Source of the DNA: Trebonia sp036501515
GTDB lineage: Bacteria > Actinomycetota > Actinomycetes > Streptosporangiales > Streptosporangiaceae
Direction: 5' to 3'
DNA: 64,000 nt
NCBI GenBank assembly: GCA_036501515.1
Contig: DASYAD010000257.1
Span: forward strand, 1 to 64,000
The position numbers and the translations under genes are program-made. Shown piece by piece: positions 26,501 through 33,499 of this stretch. Position 1 is the first letter of the stretch; every line of letters begins with the position of its first letter. A model generated the notes under the pieces. That model searched no databases. It saw nothing but the letters and a program-made list of their open reading frames with translations, and was not told the origin of the DNA.

Positions 26501-27085
26501 CGGGCCGCGCAGGTGATCGACTACCAGGACGCCCGGCTGGCCGCCCGCTTCCTCGGCCTGGTGCTGCGGGCGGCGGAGCGCGACGACGAGGCTCGCGGCT
26601 GGGCCCTCACCCGGGCGGTGGCCGAATCCTGGTTCAAGCTGCTGACCTACAAGGACGAGTACGAGGTGGCCCGGCTGCACCTGGCCGCCGACTACGGCGA
26701 GGTCGCGCGCGACCTCGGCATCGAGGGCCCGTTCTCGGTGACCTACCACCTGCACCCGCCCGTGCTGCGGCGCCTGGGCATGAAGAAGAAGCTCCCGCTC
26801 GGCGCCCCCTACGCGCTCGCCTTCCGCGTGCTGCGCCCGATGAAACGGCTGCGGGGCACCCCGCTCGACGTCTTCGGCTGGGACCACGACCGCCGCACCG
26901 AACGCGCCGTCATCGCCGAGTACGAGCACCTGGTCAACGAGGCACTGAGCGACGAAGCGCTGGCCGACGAGACCCTCGTGCGGCTGGCCGTGTCGGCCCA
27001 GTCGATCAAAGGCTACGGCCCGGTCAAGGAGGCCGCCGTCACCGCCTGGCGCACCCAGGTCGCCGCCCTTAGCTCCAGGCGGTGA
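23540..27085 (+). CDS. Indolepyruvate:ferredoxin oxidoreductase, fused subunits
   Basis: An 1181-residue fusion of the alpha and beta/gamma parts of an aryl- or branched-chain 2-ketoacid:ferredoxin oxidoreductase, which decarboxylates a 2-oxoacid to acyl-CoA and reduces ferredoxin. Residues 30-380 form the pyrimidine-binding and transketolase-C parts (TMVSGYPGSPLGAFD). YCSGCPHN (about 434) and GVGCHGI precede the thiamine-diphosphate/Mg motif GDGTLSHSG (about 503). Then comes a cysteine-rich iron-sulfur segment (CEGCGDCGVKSNC and further Cys to about 700) and the gamma domain (GIYFTGIGGTGVVTANRI, about 736). The length matches the fused aerobic type. It is the last gene of the P450-amidohydrolase operon and overlaps a convergent gene by 17 bp. 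Confidence 0.93.
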   Translation: MTAVSERPDQTAVSPDTAILSGVDTLVRLLLLRPGLDERDGLTTATMVSGYPGSPLGAFDLALDGAGAATLAAHRIIHRPGLNEELAAATVWGSQMGAVLPYDGIDGVAGAWYGKGPGLDRAGDALKHANAMGAGPGGGAVLFCGDDPGSKSSTLACDSQYTFEDACVPVLFPGDQQDVLDLGVHAFWMSRFAGCWTGLKVVTSVADGIGTVDLDPGRHVPPDLSGVLVDGRPWRHRPLATIGSHAVPEQEALVMVSRLAAAQAYARLAGLDRVTGAPAGAPLGVICAGKTYFDVVEAFSPDELAAAGVRVLKLGMTYPLVADTVTEFAASVDEILVIEEKRPFVETQLRAILHESGSRVPVLGKRDRAGRPLVSPVGELDARAVAGALGRVRPALAARTAARSSSAGTVTLGPRPAGERTALPLLQLPGRPPGYCSGCPHNRSTVVPDGALAGGGVGCHGIMYFEARQAETKRMPPPPMGAEGVPWLGLSPFVAEPHLIQNLGDGTLSHSGTLAIRASVAAGASITFKILYNAAVAMTGGQDVTGLLDVPALTRALEAEGVAKVVVCAEDPGHYGRKARWARGTEVLGRDRLEEVQERLRNVAGVTVLIYDQRCAAQARRLRKRGQLSEPPRRVFINEAVCEGCGDCGVKSNCLSVLPLETEFGDKRQIHDPSCNRDYTCLEGDCPSFVTIKPARRAARRGQPAPASSAKPDHAKVALPAGPLPVPAVPAVSRRYGIYFTGIGGTGVVTANRIIAAAADAAGFVIGGLDQTGLSQKAGAVVSHLHLAASRDDLGAASVDADSADLYLSGDILQAAGEKHLEKIRPGRTIAVVDRDVTPTAAMLQSDLAVPGAASMEQVIAARTGADRAAFLDAKHIAESVFGDHLFANVILLGAAFQLGGLPLTLDDIERAMSSQGRAAAANRAAFAWGRWAVHDLAATNKAIGAHAQDGRETAGVFDPSPGALTAAGYLVAGQTVPAELRDLLTRRAAQVIDYQDARLAARFLGLVLRAAERDDEARGWALTRAVAESWFKLLTYKDEYEVARLHLAADYGEVARDLGIEGPFSVTYHLHPPVLRRLGMKKKLPLGAPYALAFRVLRPMKRLRGTPLDVFGWDHDRRTERAVIAEYEHLVNEALSDEALADETLVRLAVSAQSIKGYGPVKEAAVTAWRTQVAALSSRR

Positions 27086-28487
27086 GGAGGTCCTCCGGTT
27101 CGAGTGTGAGCGGGGTGGTTACCCGCGTCCCGCTGCGGGTCACCGCGATGAGCGGGGCCGATTCCGCCGCTCCGGGCACCTGAGACCGGTGAGTGACTAG
27201 CTCGGCGAGGTCTCGCTCGTCGAAGGGCTGGTTGTCGCGCCACTTGATCGATCCGACGAAGGCGATCTGCCGGGCGACTGGTCCACGGTCGGCCCCGATC
27301 AGGTCGACTTCCGGGTTGTTGGTGCGAGTCCAGTAGCCGCCGATCGCGCGGGGCTGGCCGGGGAGCTGGTCGCTGATCCGGCGCAGGGCCTCGCGGATGA
27401 CTGGTTCGATGGCGATGCCGCGCCAGGCGGTCCAGGACGCGGTGATCCGTGCGGTCACCAGGTCGCCCCGGCCGCGCTCGATCTCCGGCTGGTGCGGGCC
27501 GAGGAACGCGAGCCAGAACCGGAGGTGGGGGTCTGCTACCGCGTAGCGGGTCTCGCGTGACGGCTTCACCGACAGCGGGACCGTCGCCTCGACGATGCGC
27601 TTCGCCGTGAGCAGCTGCAGTGCCCGGATCAGGGTGGCCTGCGATATGCCGCCCGCTGCCTGCTGGATTTTGGTGAATGTCCGTACCCCGGCCCCGATCG
27701 CACCCAGCACCAGGCGGGCGTGCGAATCCGGCGGGAATTCGGCCGCTAGCGCGCGCTCGCCGCTAACCAGCAGGGCGGAGAGGGGGTCGGACATCGCTTC
27801 CGCTACGTAGTCCAGCGCGGTCATCCCCGCGGGCCACTCGTCCAGGATCAGCGGAAGGCCGCCGGAGACCAGGTAGGCGTCGAAAGCGTCAGCGGCGGGG
27901 AGGGCGAGCATCTCGGCGGCGTCCGCGGGGCTGAGCGGCGGTATGACCAGCTCAGTGGCCCGCTGGTGGAACGGCCGCCCGTATTCGTTGAGTGCCTCCA
28001 TCATCGCCAGGTCCGATCCGACGCAGATGAGCAGCGTCGGCTTGCGGGACAGCTCCCGGTCGAAGATCTTCTGCAGTGTCCCCTCGAAGCCGGCGTCTGT
28101 CCTGATGAGGTAAGGCATCTCGTCGAGGACAACGACGCTGGGCCGGTCCTCAGGAAGACAGCGCGCCAGCAGCCGCAGTGCCGCATCCCAGGTGGCCGGC
28201 GCCTGCCCGGCGAAGAGACCAGCATCCGGAAGATCCGACTCGAGGACCGCCTCGGTGAACAATGTCAGATCCGCCTCGATGGTCGGCTGCCCGGACGCCG
28301 TGAAAAAGACCGACGGTACCCCCGCCCGGTCGATGAACTCTTCTACCAGCCGTGACTTGCCGACCCGGCGCCGACCTCGGATGAGGATCGCCCGGCCCGG
28401 ACGTCCGGCGCGCCCGCCCTCGCCTGTCCGCCGCAGCAAGCGGTCGAGCAGCTCGAGTTCCTGCTTGCGCCCGATGAAGTCATCCAC
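27069..28487 (-). CDS. AAA-type ATPase with DUF234-like C-terminus (second copy)
   Basis: A 472-residue relative of the ATPase at 12811-14262. The P-loop is IRGRRRVGKSRLVEEF (residues 36-51) and Walker B is VVVLDEMPYLI; a winged-helix segment follows (TKIQQAAGGISQATLIRALQLL). The C-terminal region has NNPEVDLIGAD and then FVGSIKW, so the Glu of the ExK motif is Ser here, and nuclease activity is doubtful. Its 3' end overlaps that of IorAB by 17 bp (convergent). An AT-rich inverted repeat directly upstream may control it. Its role is unknown, and it does not fit the catabolic theme. Confidence 0.85.
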   Translation of the reverse strand: MDDFIGRKQELELLDRLLRRTGEGGRAGRPGRAILIRGRRRVGKSRLVEEFIDRAGVPSVFFTASGQPTIEADLTLFTEAVLESDLPDAGLFAGQAPATWDAALRLLARCLPEDRPSVVVLDEMPYLIRTDAGFEGTLQKIFDRELSRKPTLLICVGSDLAMMEALNEYGRPFHQRATELVIPPLSPADAAEMLALPAADAFDAYLVSGGLPLILDEWPAGMTALDYVAEAMSDPLSALLVSGERALAAEFPPDSHARLVLGAIGAGVRTFTKIQQAAGGISQATLIRALQLLTAKRIVEATVPLSVKPSRETRYAVADPHLRFWLAFLGPHQPEIERGRGDLVTARITASWTAWRGIAIEPVIREALRRISDQLPGQPRAIGGYWTRTNNPEVDLIGADRGPVARQIAFVGSIKWRDNQPFDERDLAELVTHRSQVPGAAESAPLIAVTRSGTRVTTPLTLEPEDLLTAWS

Positions 28488-28510
28488 GGCTGTCCGATCG
28501 CCCTAGTATT

Positions 28511-28549
28511 GATACATTCAAAAATGATGGTTTCATAAATGAAGGTATC
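28511..28549. promoter_or_regulatory. AT-rich inverted repeat upstream of the DUF234 ATPase
   Basis: GATACATTCA (28511-28520) and TGAAGGTATC (28540-28549) are inverted repeats with one mismatch around an inner TTTCATAAATGAA palindrome. They lie 24 bp upstream of the ATPase start, where a promoter or autoregulatory site would be expected. Confidence 0.55.
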
Positions 28550-28574
28550 ACGTCAGGCGGCAGGCGGTCGCTGA

Positions 28575-28790
28575 CACAACGACCTGGTCGCCCTACTCGG
28601 CGCTCTCGAGAGCGGCGCCGGCCCGGCCGCGATCCAGCGGCGCGCGCTCGCCCGCGGCGTGCGGGTCGCGAACCTGGCCACCTACCGCGCCAGCCCCGGC
28701 GGCGAGCCCGGTCTCGTCCTCGGCTACGGCAACCTCGCCGACCACCAGGTCGCCGCCGCCGTCTCCCTGCTCAGCCAGGCGATGTCCTGA
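28575..28790 (+). pseudogene. C-terminal remnant of a MocR/PdxR-type GntR regulator
   Basis: Between a TGA at 28572 and a TGA at 28788 the plus strand reads about 71 codons. They match the end of MocR-type regulators, which fuse a GntR helix-turn-helix to an aminotransferase-like domain: ARGVRVANLATYRASPGG, then GLVLGYGNLADHQVAAAVSLL. The helix-turn-helix, the PLP lysine and the rest of the fold (roughly 400 residues) are missing and no start or ribosome site is present, so this is a decayed fragment. It marks a past deletion or rearrangement beside the DUF234 ATPase. Confidence 0.7.
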
Positions 28791-28813
28791 CGAGCAGGCC
28801 GGCGCCTGAGTCG

Positions 28814-29989
28814 TTACCCGAGGATCAGTGAGGACTGGTCGGGTCCTGGTACCACGTCCGCCACGGCCGGGCTGCGGGCGCCCGGGTGCCAGGACGTCAG
28901 CTGTTGCTTGGTCGTGAAGCTGAACTCGGCGACCAGGTTGTCGTCACCGTCAGGCCAGCCGTAGTCGACCAGGGCGTCGCTGCTGACCCAGGTTCCCGGC
29001 ACCGCCGTCAGCCGGCCGCTGGTCACGGACGCGACCTCAAGCTTCGTGCCTCCGGCATCGCTGTCGCCCACGCTCAGCTGGAGTGCGAGCAGACCCCCGT
29101 CGGGACTGAACAAGCCGCTGCTCACCACGTTCCTGGCGGGCACTTCGATGACCGTGTGCCTGTCCGTGACAAGGTTGAGTATCTCCACGCTGCACCGCGG
29201 CGCGCACCCGGACGCCCAGGCGATCTCGCCCGGGCCCGACGCCAGCACCTGAGCGAAAGTCCGGGTGGCCCGGCGCGTGGCCGGATCCCACAGTTTGCTC
29301 AGCGTCGTTTCCGCTGGCGCGCCGAACGGGGTCAGCAGCAGGCCGCGGACGGTTCCCTGGTCAATCGCGTACCCGGGCGGAAGCGCGACCGCCGCGGTTC
29401 GGGCACCGGCGGCGCTGGCCTCCCGGGCCGTTCCGGCCGCGGTGGTCATGTTGGCGCCAAGCGGATAACTGGTCAGCCAGAAAGTGCCAGCGGCCGGGCC
29501 AGGGGCGACCAGGTTGGCGGTGCCGACCCGGCGGGCTGACCGCGCGCCGTCGGCCAGGAACCAGACCGGCACGGGAGGCCCGGCACACAGACCGCACTGG
29601 GGCGGCGGAACGGCGACGGGCTGCACCGCCCAGCCCCCGACAACGCGCGTGAACACGTAACGGGTCGCGTTCGCCGGCAGGCCGCCGATCTGCTCAGCGA
29701 CGCCTGAGGCGGGCGAGTACCAGACTGGCTGCCCGGCCGCGTCGGGCACCCGCAGGCTGGGGTCCCAGGCGAGCGTCTGCCCGGCGATACCGTCGGGTTC
29801 AGTAGGCGCGCTCACCCCGGGCGGCGCCGGGCTCACGGTGGCCTGTGCCGCCGGGGCATGGTGCCGGGGCTGACTGAGGTAGACGGCGCCGCCGGCGACC
29901 AGCGCGATCACTGCGGCGATCACGGGCAGGCGTCGCGGCCAGGGACGGGGCCCGCGGTCTCCGCCCTGGCTGAGGACGTCATCGTCCAC
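28814..29989 (-). CDS. Membrane-anchored protein with beta-propeller-like repeats, unknown function
   Basis: A 391-residue protein. I start at the GTG at 29989, five bases after GGGAGGAG. A short basic cytoplasmic N-terminus (RPWPRRLP) is followed by one membrane helix (about residues 20-38) and a Pro/Ala linker, then a long extracytoplasmic domain. That domain has repeated strand motifs such as GPVWYSPASG-like blocks, KLWDPATRRATRT, LFSPDGGLLALQLSVGD and LVDYGWPDGDDNLVAEF, which resemble WD40/TolB-type propeller blades. No catalytic motif is recognised. It is divergent from the MFS exporter gene. Confidence 0.7.
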   Translation of the reverse strand: MDDDVLSQGGDRGPRPWPRRLPVIAAVIALVAGGAVYLSQPRHHAPAAQATVSPAPPGVSAPTEPDGIAGQTLAWDPSLRVPDAAGQPVWYSPASGVAEQIGGLPANATRYVFTRVVGGWAVQPVAVPPPQCGLCAGPPVPVWFLADGARSARRVGTANLVAPGPAAGTFWLTSYPLGANMTTAAGTAREASAAGARTAAVALPPGYAIDQGTVRGLLLTPFGAPAETTLSKLWDPATRRATRTFAQVLASGPGEIAWASGCAPRCSVEILNLVTDRHTVIEVPARNVVSSGLFSPDGGLLALQLSVGDSDAGGTKLEVASVTSGRLTAVPGTWVSSDALVDYGWPDGDDNLVAEFSFTTKQQLTSWHPGARSPAVADVVPGPDQSSLILG

Positions 29990-30120
29990 CGACGCTCCTC
30001 CCAACGCACGCTGCCCTGCGCTTACCACGATACGGCCAGGCCGCACCCGGCGGCCTAGGCCGGCGGCGCGGCTTTCCGCGGATGGCAAGATGTTTCCTGA
30101 CCGGTGCGCTGAAGGAGAGC

Positions 30121-31407
30121 ATGGTGAAGGGCCAGTTCGCGATCTTGGGTAAGCGCACCTTCCGGCATCTCTTCCTGGCCCAGGCCGTCTCCTGGCTTGG
30201 CACGGCGATCGCGCCGATCGCCCTGGCGTTCGCGGTGCTCGGCCGGCCGGGCGGCTCGGCGACGAGCCTCGGGCTCATCCTGGGGTGCCAGGCAGGCGCT
30301 GTCGTCGCGTTCCTGCTCGTCGGCGGGGTTCTCGGCGACCGGTTCTCGCGCTACCGGCTGCTGGTCGGCGCTGATCTGCTCGCGTTCACCGCCCAGGGCG
30401 CCATCGCCGGGCTGTTCATCGCCGGCACCGCGCCACTCGGGCTGATCGCCGCGCTGGCCGCGGTCGGCGGCGCGGCTGAGGGCATCTCCTATCCGTGCCT
30501 GCGCGGCCTGATCCCCCAGGTCGTGGACGGCCCGCAGCTGCAGTCCGCGAACGCGCTCATCCGCCTGGCCCAGAACTCCGCCAGCCTGGTCGGCGCCTCG
30601 ATATCGGGATTGCTGGTGGTAGGCGTGGGCGCCGGCTGGGGGCTGGCGGTCGATGCCGTGACGTTCCTGCTGTCGGCGGGACTCGTGCTGACCTCCCGGG
30701 CGCCGCGGGCCCGGGTCGCCGAGGGGGCCGTGCAGATCCTGGCCGAGCTTCGGGACGGGTGGCGGGAAATCCGCGCGCGGCAGTGGCTGTGGGTGTGCAT
30801 CGCCCAGTTCACCGTCGTGAACCTCTGCCTGTCGCCCAGCATCAACGTGCTCGGCCCCGTCGTGGCCCGTGAGCACTACGGCGGCGCGCTCGCCTGGTCG
30901 GTCATCATCACCGCGCAGGCGGTCGGTCTCATCGCCGGGAGCCTGCTGGCGATGCGCCTGCGGCCCGCGTTTCCGCTGCTGCTCGCCACCCTCGGCACCT
31001 TCGCCTTCGTGCCGCCGCTCTTCCTGCTGGCGTTCCATGCGCCTGTATGGCTCGCCGCCACGTCGATGCTGGGCATCGGCGTGGCGATCGACGTGTACGA
31101 GGTGCTGTGGCTCACGGCACTGCAGGAGCACATCCCCGCCGACAAGCTGTCGCGGGTCGCTTCGTGGGACGCCCTGGGCGCTTTCGCGCTCGGCCCGGTC
31201 GGCCTGGTCGTCGTCGGCCCGTTGTCCGCCGTCATCGGGGTCCAGGCCACCTTCATCGGCGCCGGCGGCCTGATAGCCTGCTCCACCCTCGTCGCACTGC
31301 TCACCCCGTCCGTCCGCCGGCTGCCCGCCAGACCACCCGTCAGACCACCCGCAGACGGCATCGAGCCGGAGCCCGGTCCGGACGCCGTACAACAGGCGCC
31401 CCGTTGA
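30121..31407 (+). CDS. MFS transporter (MFS_3/EntS-like)
   Basis: A 428-residue membrane protein with 10-12 hydrophobic spans. The N-terminal FRHLFLAQAVSWLGTAIAPIALAFAVL and the loop GGVLGDRFSRYRLLVGADLL match the MFS_3 exporter group (enterobactin and macrolide exporters). AAGGAG precedes ATG 30121; the GTG one codon later is equally possible. The Pro-rich C-terminal tail is cytoplasmic. The exported compound is unknown. It stands alone, divergent from the membrane-anchored gene. Confidence 0.88.
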   Translation: MVKGQFAILGKRTFRHLFLAQAVSWLGTAIAPIALAFAVLGRPGGSATSLGLILGCQAGAVVAFLLVGGVLGDRFSRYRLLVGADLLAFTAQGAIAGLFIAGTAPLGLIAALAAVGGAAEGISYPCLRGLIPQVVDGPQLQSANALIRLAQNSASLVGASISGLLVVGVGAGWGLAVDAVTFLLSAGLVLTSRAPRARVAEGAVQILAELRDGWREIRARQWLWVCIAQFTVVNLCLSPSINVLGPVVAREHYGGALAWSVIITAQAVGLIAGSLLAMRLRPAFPLLLATLGTFAFVPPLFLLAFHAPVWLAATSMLGIGVAIDVYEVLWLTALQEHIPADKLSRVASWDALGAFALGPVGLVVVGPLSAVIGVQATFIGAGGLIACSTLVALLTPSVRRLPARPPVRPPADGIEPEPGPDAVQQAPR

Positions 31408-31424
31408 TTAACAGCTCACCGCAG

Positions 31425-31545
31425 GTCGCCGGCACACACAGCTGGTTGATTCAGTGCCGGGGCCGCTGGCCGCTGGCCGCCAGTCGCCGGCACAGACTGC
31501 TGGTTGATTCAGTGCCGGCCGCTGGCCGCCGGTCGCTGGCCGCCG
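31425..31545. repeat. 58-bp tandem duplication plus short GC-rich repeats
   Basis: The segment starting GTCGCCGGCACA at 31425 recurs at 31483 with period 58. Both copies contain GCTGGTTGATTCAGTGCCGG. Short CCGCTGGCCGC units follow. It is noncoding, immediately after the MFS gene. Confidence 0.65.
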
Positions 31546-31584
31546 GTCGCCGTCCACAGACGCACCTTCAACCGCCGAGGTCCC

Positions 31585-31685
31585 AATGGAAACACTTAAT
31601 GCCAGGCCAAGGAAAGATCTTGGAAACTTTTTCGCATATAGTCCATAAGAGTTTCCAATTAGCAAAAAGGTTCCAAGATAATCGC
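31585..31685. other. AT-rich island with repeated TGGAAAC motifs
   Basis: About 100 bp with much lower GC than its surroundings. TGGAAAC occurs at 31587 and 31621. TTGGAAACT (31620-31628) is inverted as AGTTTCCAA (31650-31658), and ATCTTGGAA (31617-31625) is inverted as TTCCAAGAT (31671-31679). There is no coding frame. It could be a protein-binding cluster, a relic of acquired DNA or a structured RNA. Confidence 0.5.
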
Positions 31686-31696
31686 ACCTCGCTGCT

Positions 31697-31945
31697 GATA
31701 ACAGCAAGAAACGCAGGGTGCGCCGCACTCGCCAGTGGCTCCGCTTCCGATGACAGCAAGAAGCGGCGGGGAGTGCCGCATTACTCGTCCCTCAGCGCTT
31801 CCACGTTGATAACAGCAAGAAGCGGCTAGGGTGTGCCGCACTTTGCCCCCGCCGCTCCTGCGCCTGGGAACGCGAGAAGCGGCGGGGGTTGTGTCACGCC
31901 GGCCCCGGGCGCGATAACAGCAAGAAGCGGCGGGGTGTGCCGCGC
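31697..31945 (+). repeat. Cluster of five dispersed-repeat copies (4 to 8)
   Basis: Copies start at 31697, 31749, 31808, 31867 (degenerate) and 31913. Each has the head GATAACAGCAAGAAGCGGC and a tail GGGGTGTGCCGC, so that GCGGC and GCCGC form a small stem-loop. Spacing is 46-59 bp, with unrelated bases between. The cluster lies between the convergent MFS and aldehyde dehydrogenase genes. It is not a CRISPR array: the spacers are short and irregular, and the repeats are imperfect and also dispersed elsewhere. Confidence 0.8.
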
Positions 31946-31967
31946 GGGAAGCTCCTTCCCGGCGCGC

Positions 31968-33431
31968 TTACGGGTGGAGGGCGGGCGGCAGGCCGATGCT
32001 GCGGGGCTCGAGGAAGCTGCGCAGCCCCTCGGGGCCCAGCTCCCGGCCGAGGCCGGACTCGCGGAAGCCGCCGAAGGGGACCAGCGGGAACGGCGGGTAG
32101 CTGCCGTTGACCGCGATGCTCCCGGTACGGACGCCGCGGGCGACGCGCAGCGCCCGGGCGGGGTCGTCCGCCCACACACCGCCGGACAGGCCGTAAGGCG
32201 AGTCGTTGGCGATACGGACGGCCTCGTCCTCGTCGGCGTAGGGGATCAGGCACAGCACCGGCCCGAAGATCTCCTCGCGGGCCACCCGCATCGAGTTGTC
32301 CACGTCGGCCAGGATCGTGGGCTCCACGTACCAGCCGCGCGGCAGGTCCGCGGGGCGCCCGCCGCCGGCCGCCACCCGGGCGCCGGCTGCGACGCCCAGC
32401 GCGATGTAGCCCTCGACCCGGGTCCGCTGGCGTTCGGCCACCAGGGGGCCGACCAGCGTCTTCGGGTCGTGCGGGTCGCCTACCGTGATGTGCGCGGCGG
32501 TCGCGGCGGCGGCCTCGACCGCGGTCGCGTACAGCGGCCGCGGCACCAGGATGCGGGTGTGCGCCCCGCAGACCTGGCCGGCCATGTGCATGGCGCCGTG
32601 CACGATCTTGTCGAGGACGGCCGGCACGTCGGCGTCGTCGAGCACGATCGCGGCCGACTTGCCGCCGAGCTCGAGCGAGACTCGCTTGACCTGCTCGCCG
32701 CACAGGCTCATGATCCGCCTGCCCGCCCCGGTCGACCCGGTGAAGGCGATCTTGTCCACGCCCGGATGCTTGACCAGGTACTCGCCGGTCTCCCGGCCGG
32801 CCGGGAGCACGCTGAGCACCCCGCGCGGCACGCCCGCCTCTTCCAGCGCCTCGGCCAGGATGAAGTTGCTCAGCGGCGCCTCGGGCGCGGGCTTGACCAC
32901 CACCGCGCAGCCGGCCGCCAGCGCGGGCGCGACCTTCCAGGCGGACAGGGTCAGCGGCGAGTTCCACGGGATGATGGCCACGACCACGCCAACCGGCTCG
33001 TTGGTGACGAGCCCGGCCCGCGCCCCGGCCACCACGGTCCGCTCGAACTCGAACTCCCTGATCAGGCCCGCGTAGTAGTCGAAGAGGACGGCGACGAGCC
33101 CGGTCTGCCCGGCCGGCGCCTGGCTGATCGCGCAGCCCATCTCGTCGACGGTGACCGCGGTGATGTCCGCCTCGCGCTTGCGCAGGCAGGCGGCTGCCCG
33201 GGTCAGCACGTCGGCCCGTTCGGCGGGCGTCATCCGCGGCCACGGACCGTGGTCGAAGGCCTCCCGCGCGGCGGCGACCGCCCGGTCGGCGTCCGCCGTG
33301 CTGGCCAGCGTGACCTCGCCGACGACCTCCTCGGTCGACGGCGAGACGACGCCGAAGCGCTCGCCGCCCGCCGACGCCTCCCAGGCGCCGCCGATGAAAA
33401 GCTCCCGCCGGTACATCAGCCGGTCGTCCAC
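31968..33431 (-). CDS. NAD(P)-dependent aldehyde dehydrogenase
   Basis: A 487-residue ALDH. The motifs are PWNSPLTLSAWKVAPALAAGC, KPAPEAPLSNFIL, FTGSTGAGRRIM, LELGGKSA (base Glu), HMAGQVCGAHTRILV (nucleophilic Cys), EEIFGPVLCLIPY and FGGFRESGLGRELGPEGL. I chose the GTG at 33431 after GGAGGCAGC; the ATG at 33416 is the alternative. The 68-bp gap to the upstream racemase-like gene contains the palindromic operator site 3, so it has its own regulated promoter. It resembles the Geranial/cinnamyl-type group only generally; substrate unknown. Confidence 0.93.
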   Translation of the reverse strand: MDDRLMYRRELFIGGAWEASAGGERFGVVSPSTEEVVGEVTLASTADADRAVAAAREAFDHGPWPRMTPAERADVLTRAAACLRKREADITAVTVDEMGCAISQAPAGQTGLVAVLFDYYAGLIREFEFERTVVAGARAGLVTNEPVGVVVAIIPWNSPLTLSAWKVAPALAAGCAVVVKPAPEAPLSNFILAEALEEAGVPRGVLSVLPAGRETGEYLVKHPGVDKIAFTGSTGAGRRIMSLCGEQVKRVSLELGGKSAAIVLDDADVPAVLDKIVHGAMHMAGQVCGAHTRILVPRPLYATAVEAAAATAAHITVGDPHDPKTLVGPLVAERQRTRVEGYIALGVAAGARVAAGGGRPADLPRGWYVEPTILADVDNSMRVAREEIFGPVLCLIPYADEDEAVRIANDSPYGLSGGVWADDPARALRVARGVRTGSIAVNGSYPPFPLVPFGGFRESGLGRELGPEGLRSFLEPRSIGLPPALHP

Positions 33432-33483
33432 GCTGCCTCCGCCTGTCCGTGCATCTCGCCAGTACGCCAACCGTAACATTCTA

Positions 33484-33497
33484 AGTGAACGTTCGCT
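33484..33497. promoter_or_regulatory. Local regulon operator, site 3
   Basis: AGTGAACGTTCGCT, one of the most symmetric sites: the two halves are inverted except for one position. It lies 53 bp upstream of the aldehyde dehydrogenase start, just after the stop of the racemase-like gene. Confidence 0.65.
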
Positions 33498-33499
33498 AT

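Noticed and set aside
31568..31841. Small cysteine-containing frames over the repeat cluster (minus strand)
   Set aside because: They are translations of the repeated DNA (LLLS, CCY motifs) and show no family or ribosome site.
31697..31945. Possible CRISPR array
   Set aside because: Repeat spacing is irregular (46-59 bp), the repeats are imperfect, the gaps are too short and related copies occur singly elsewhere. No cas genes are present.
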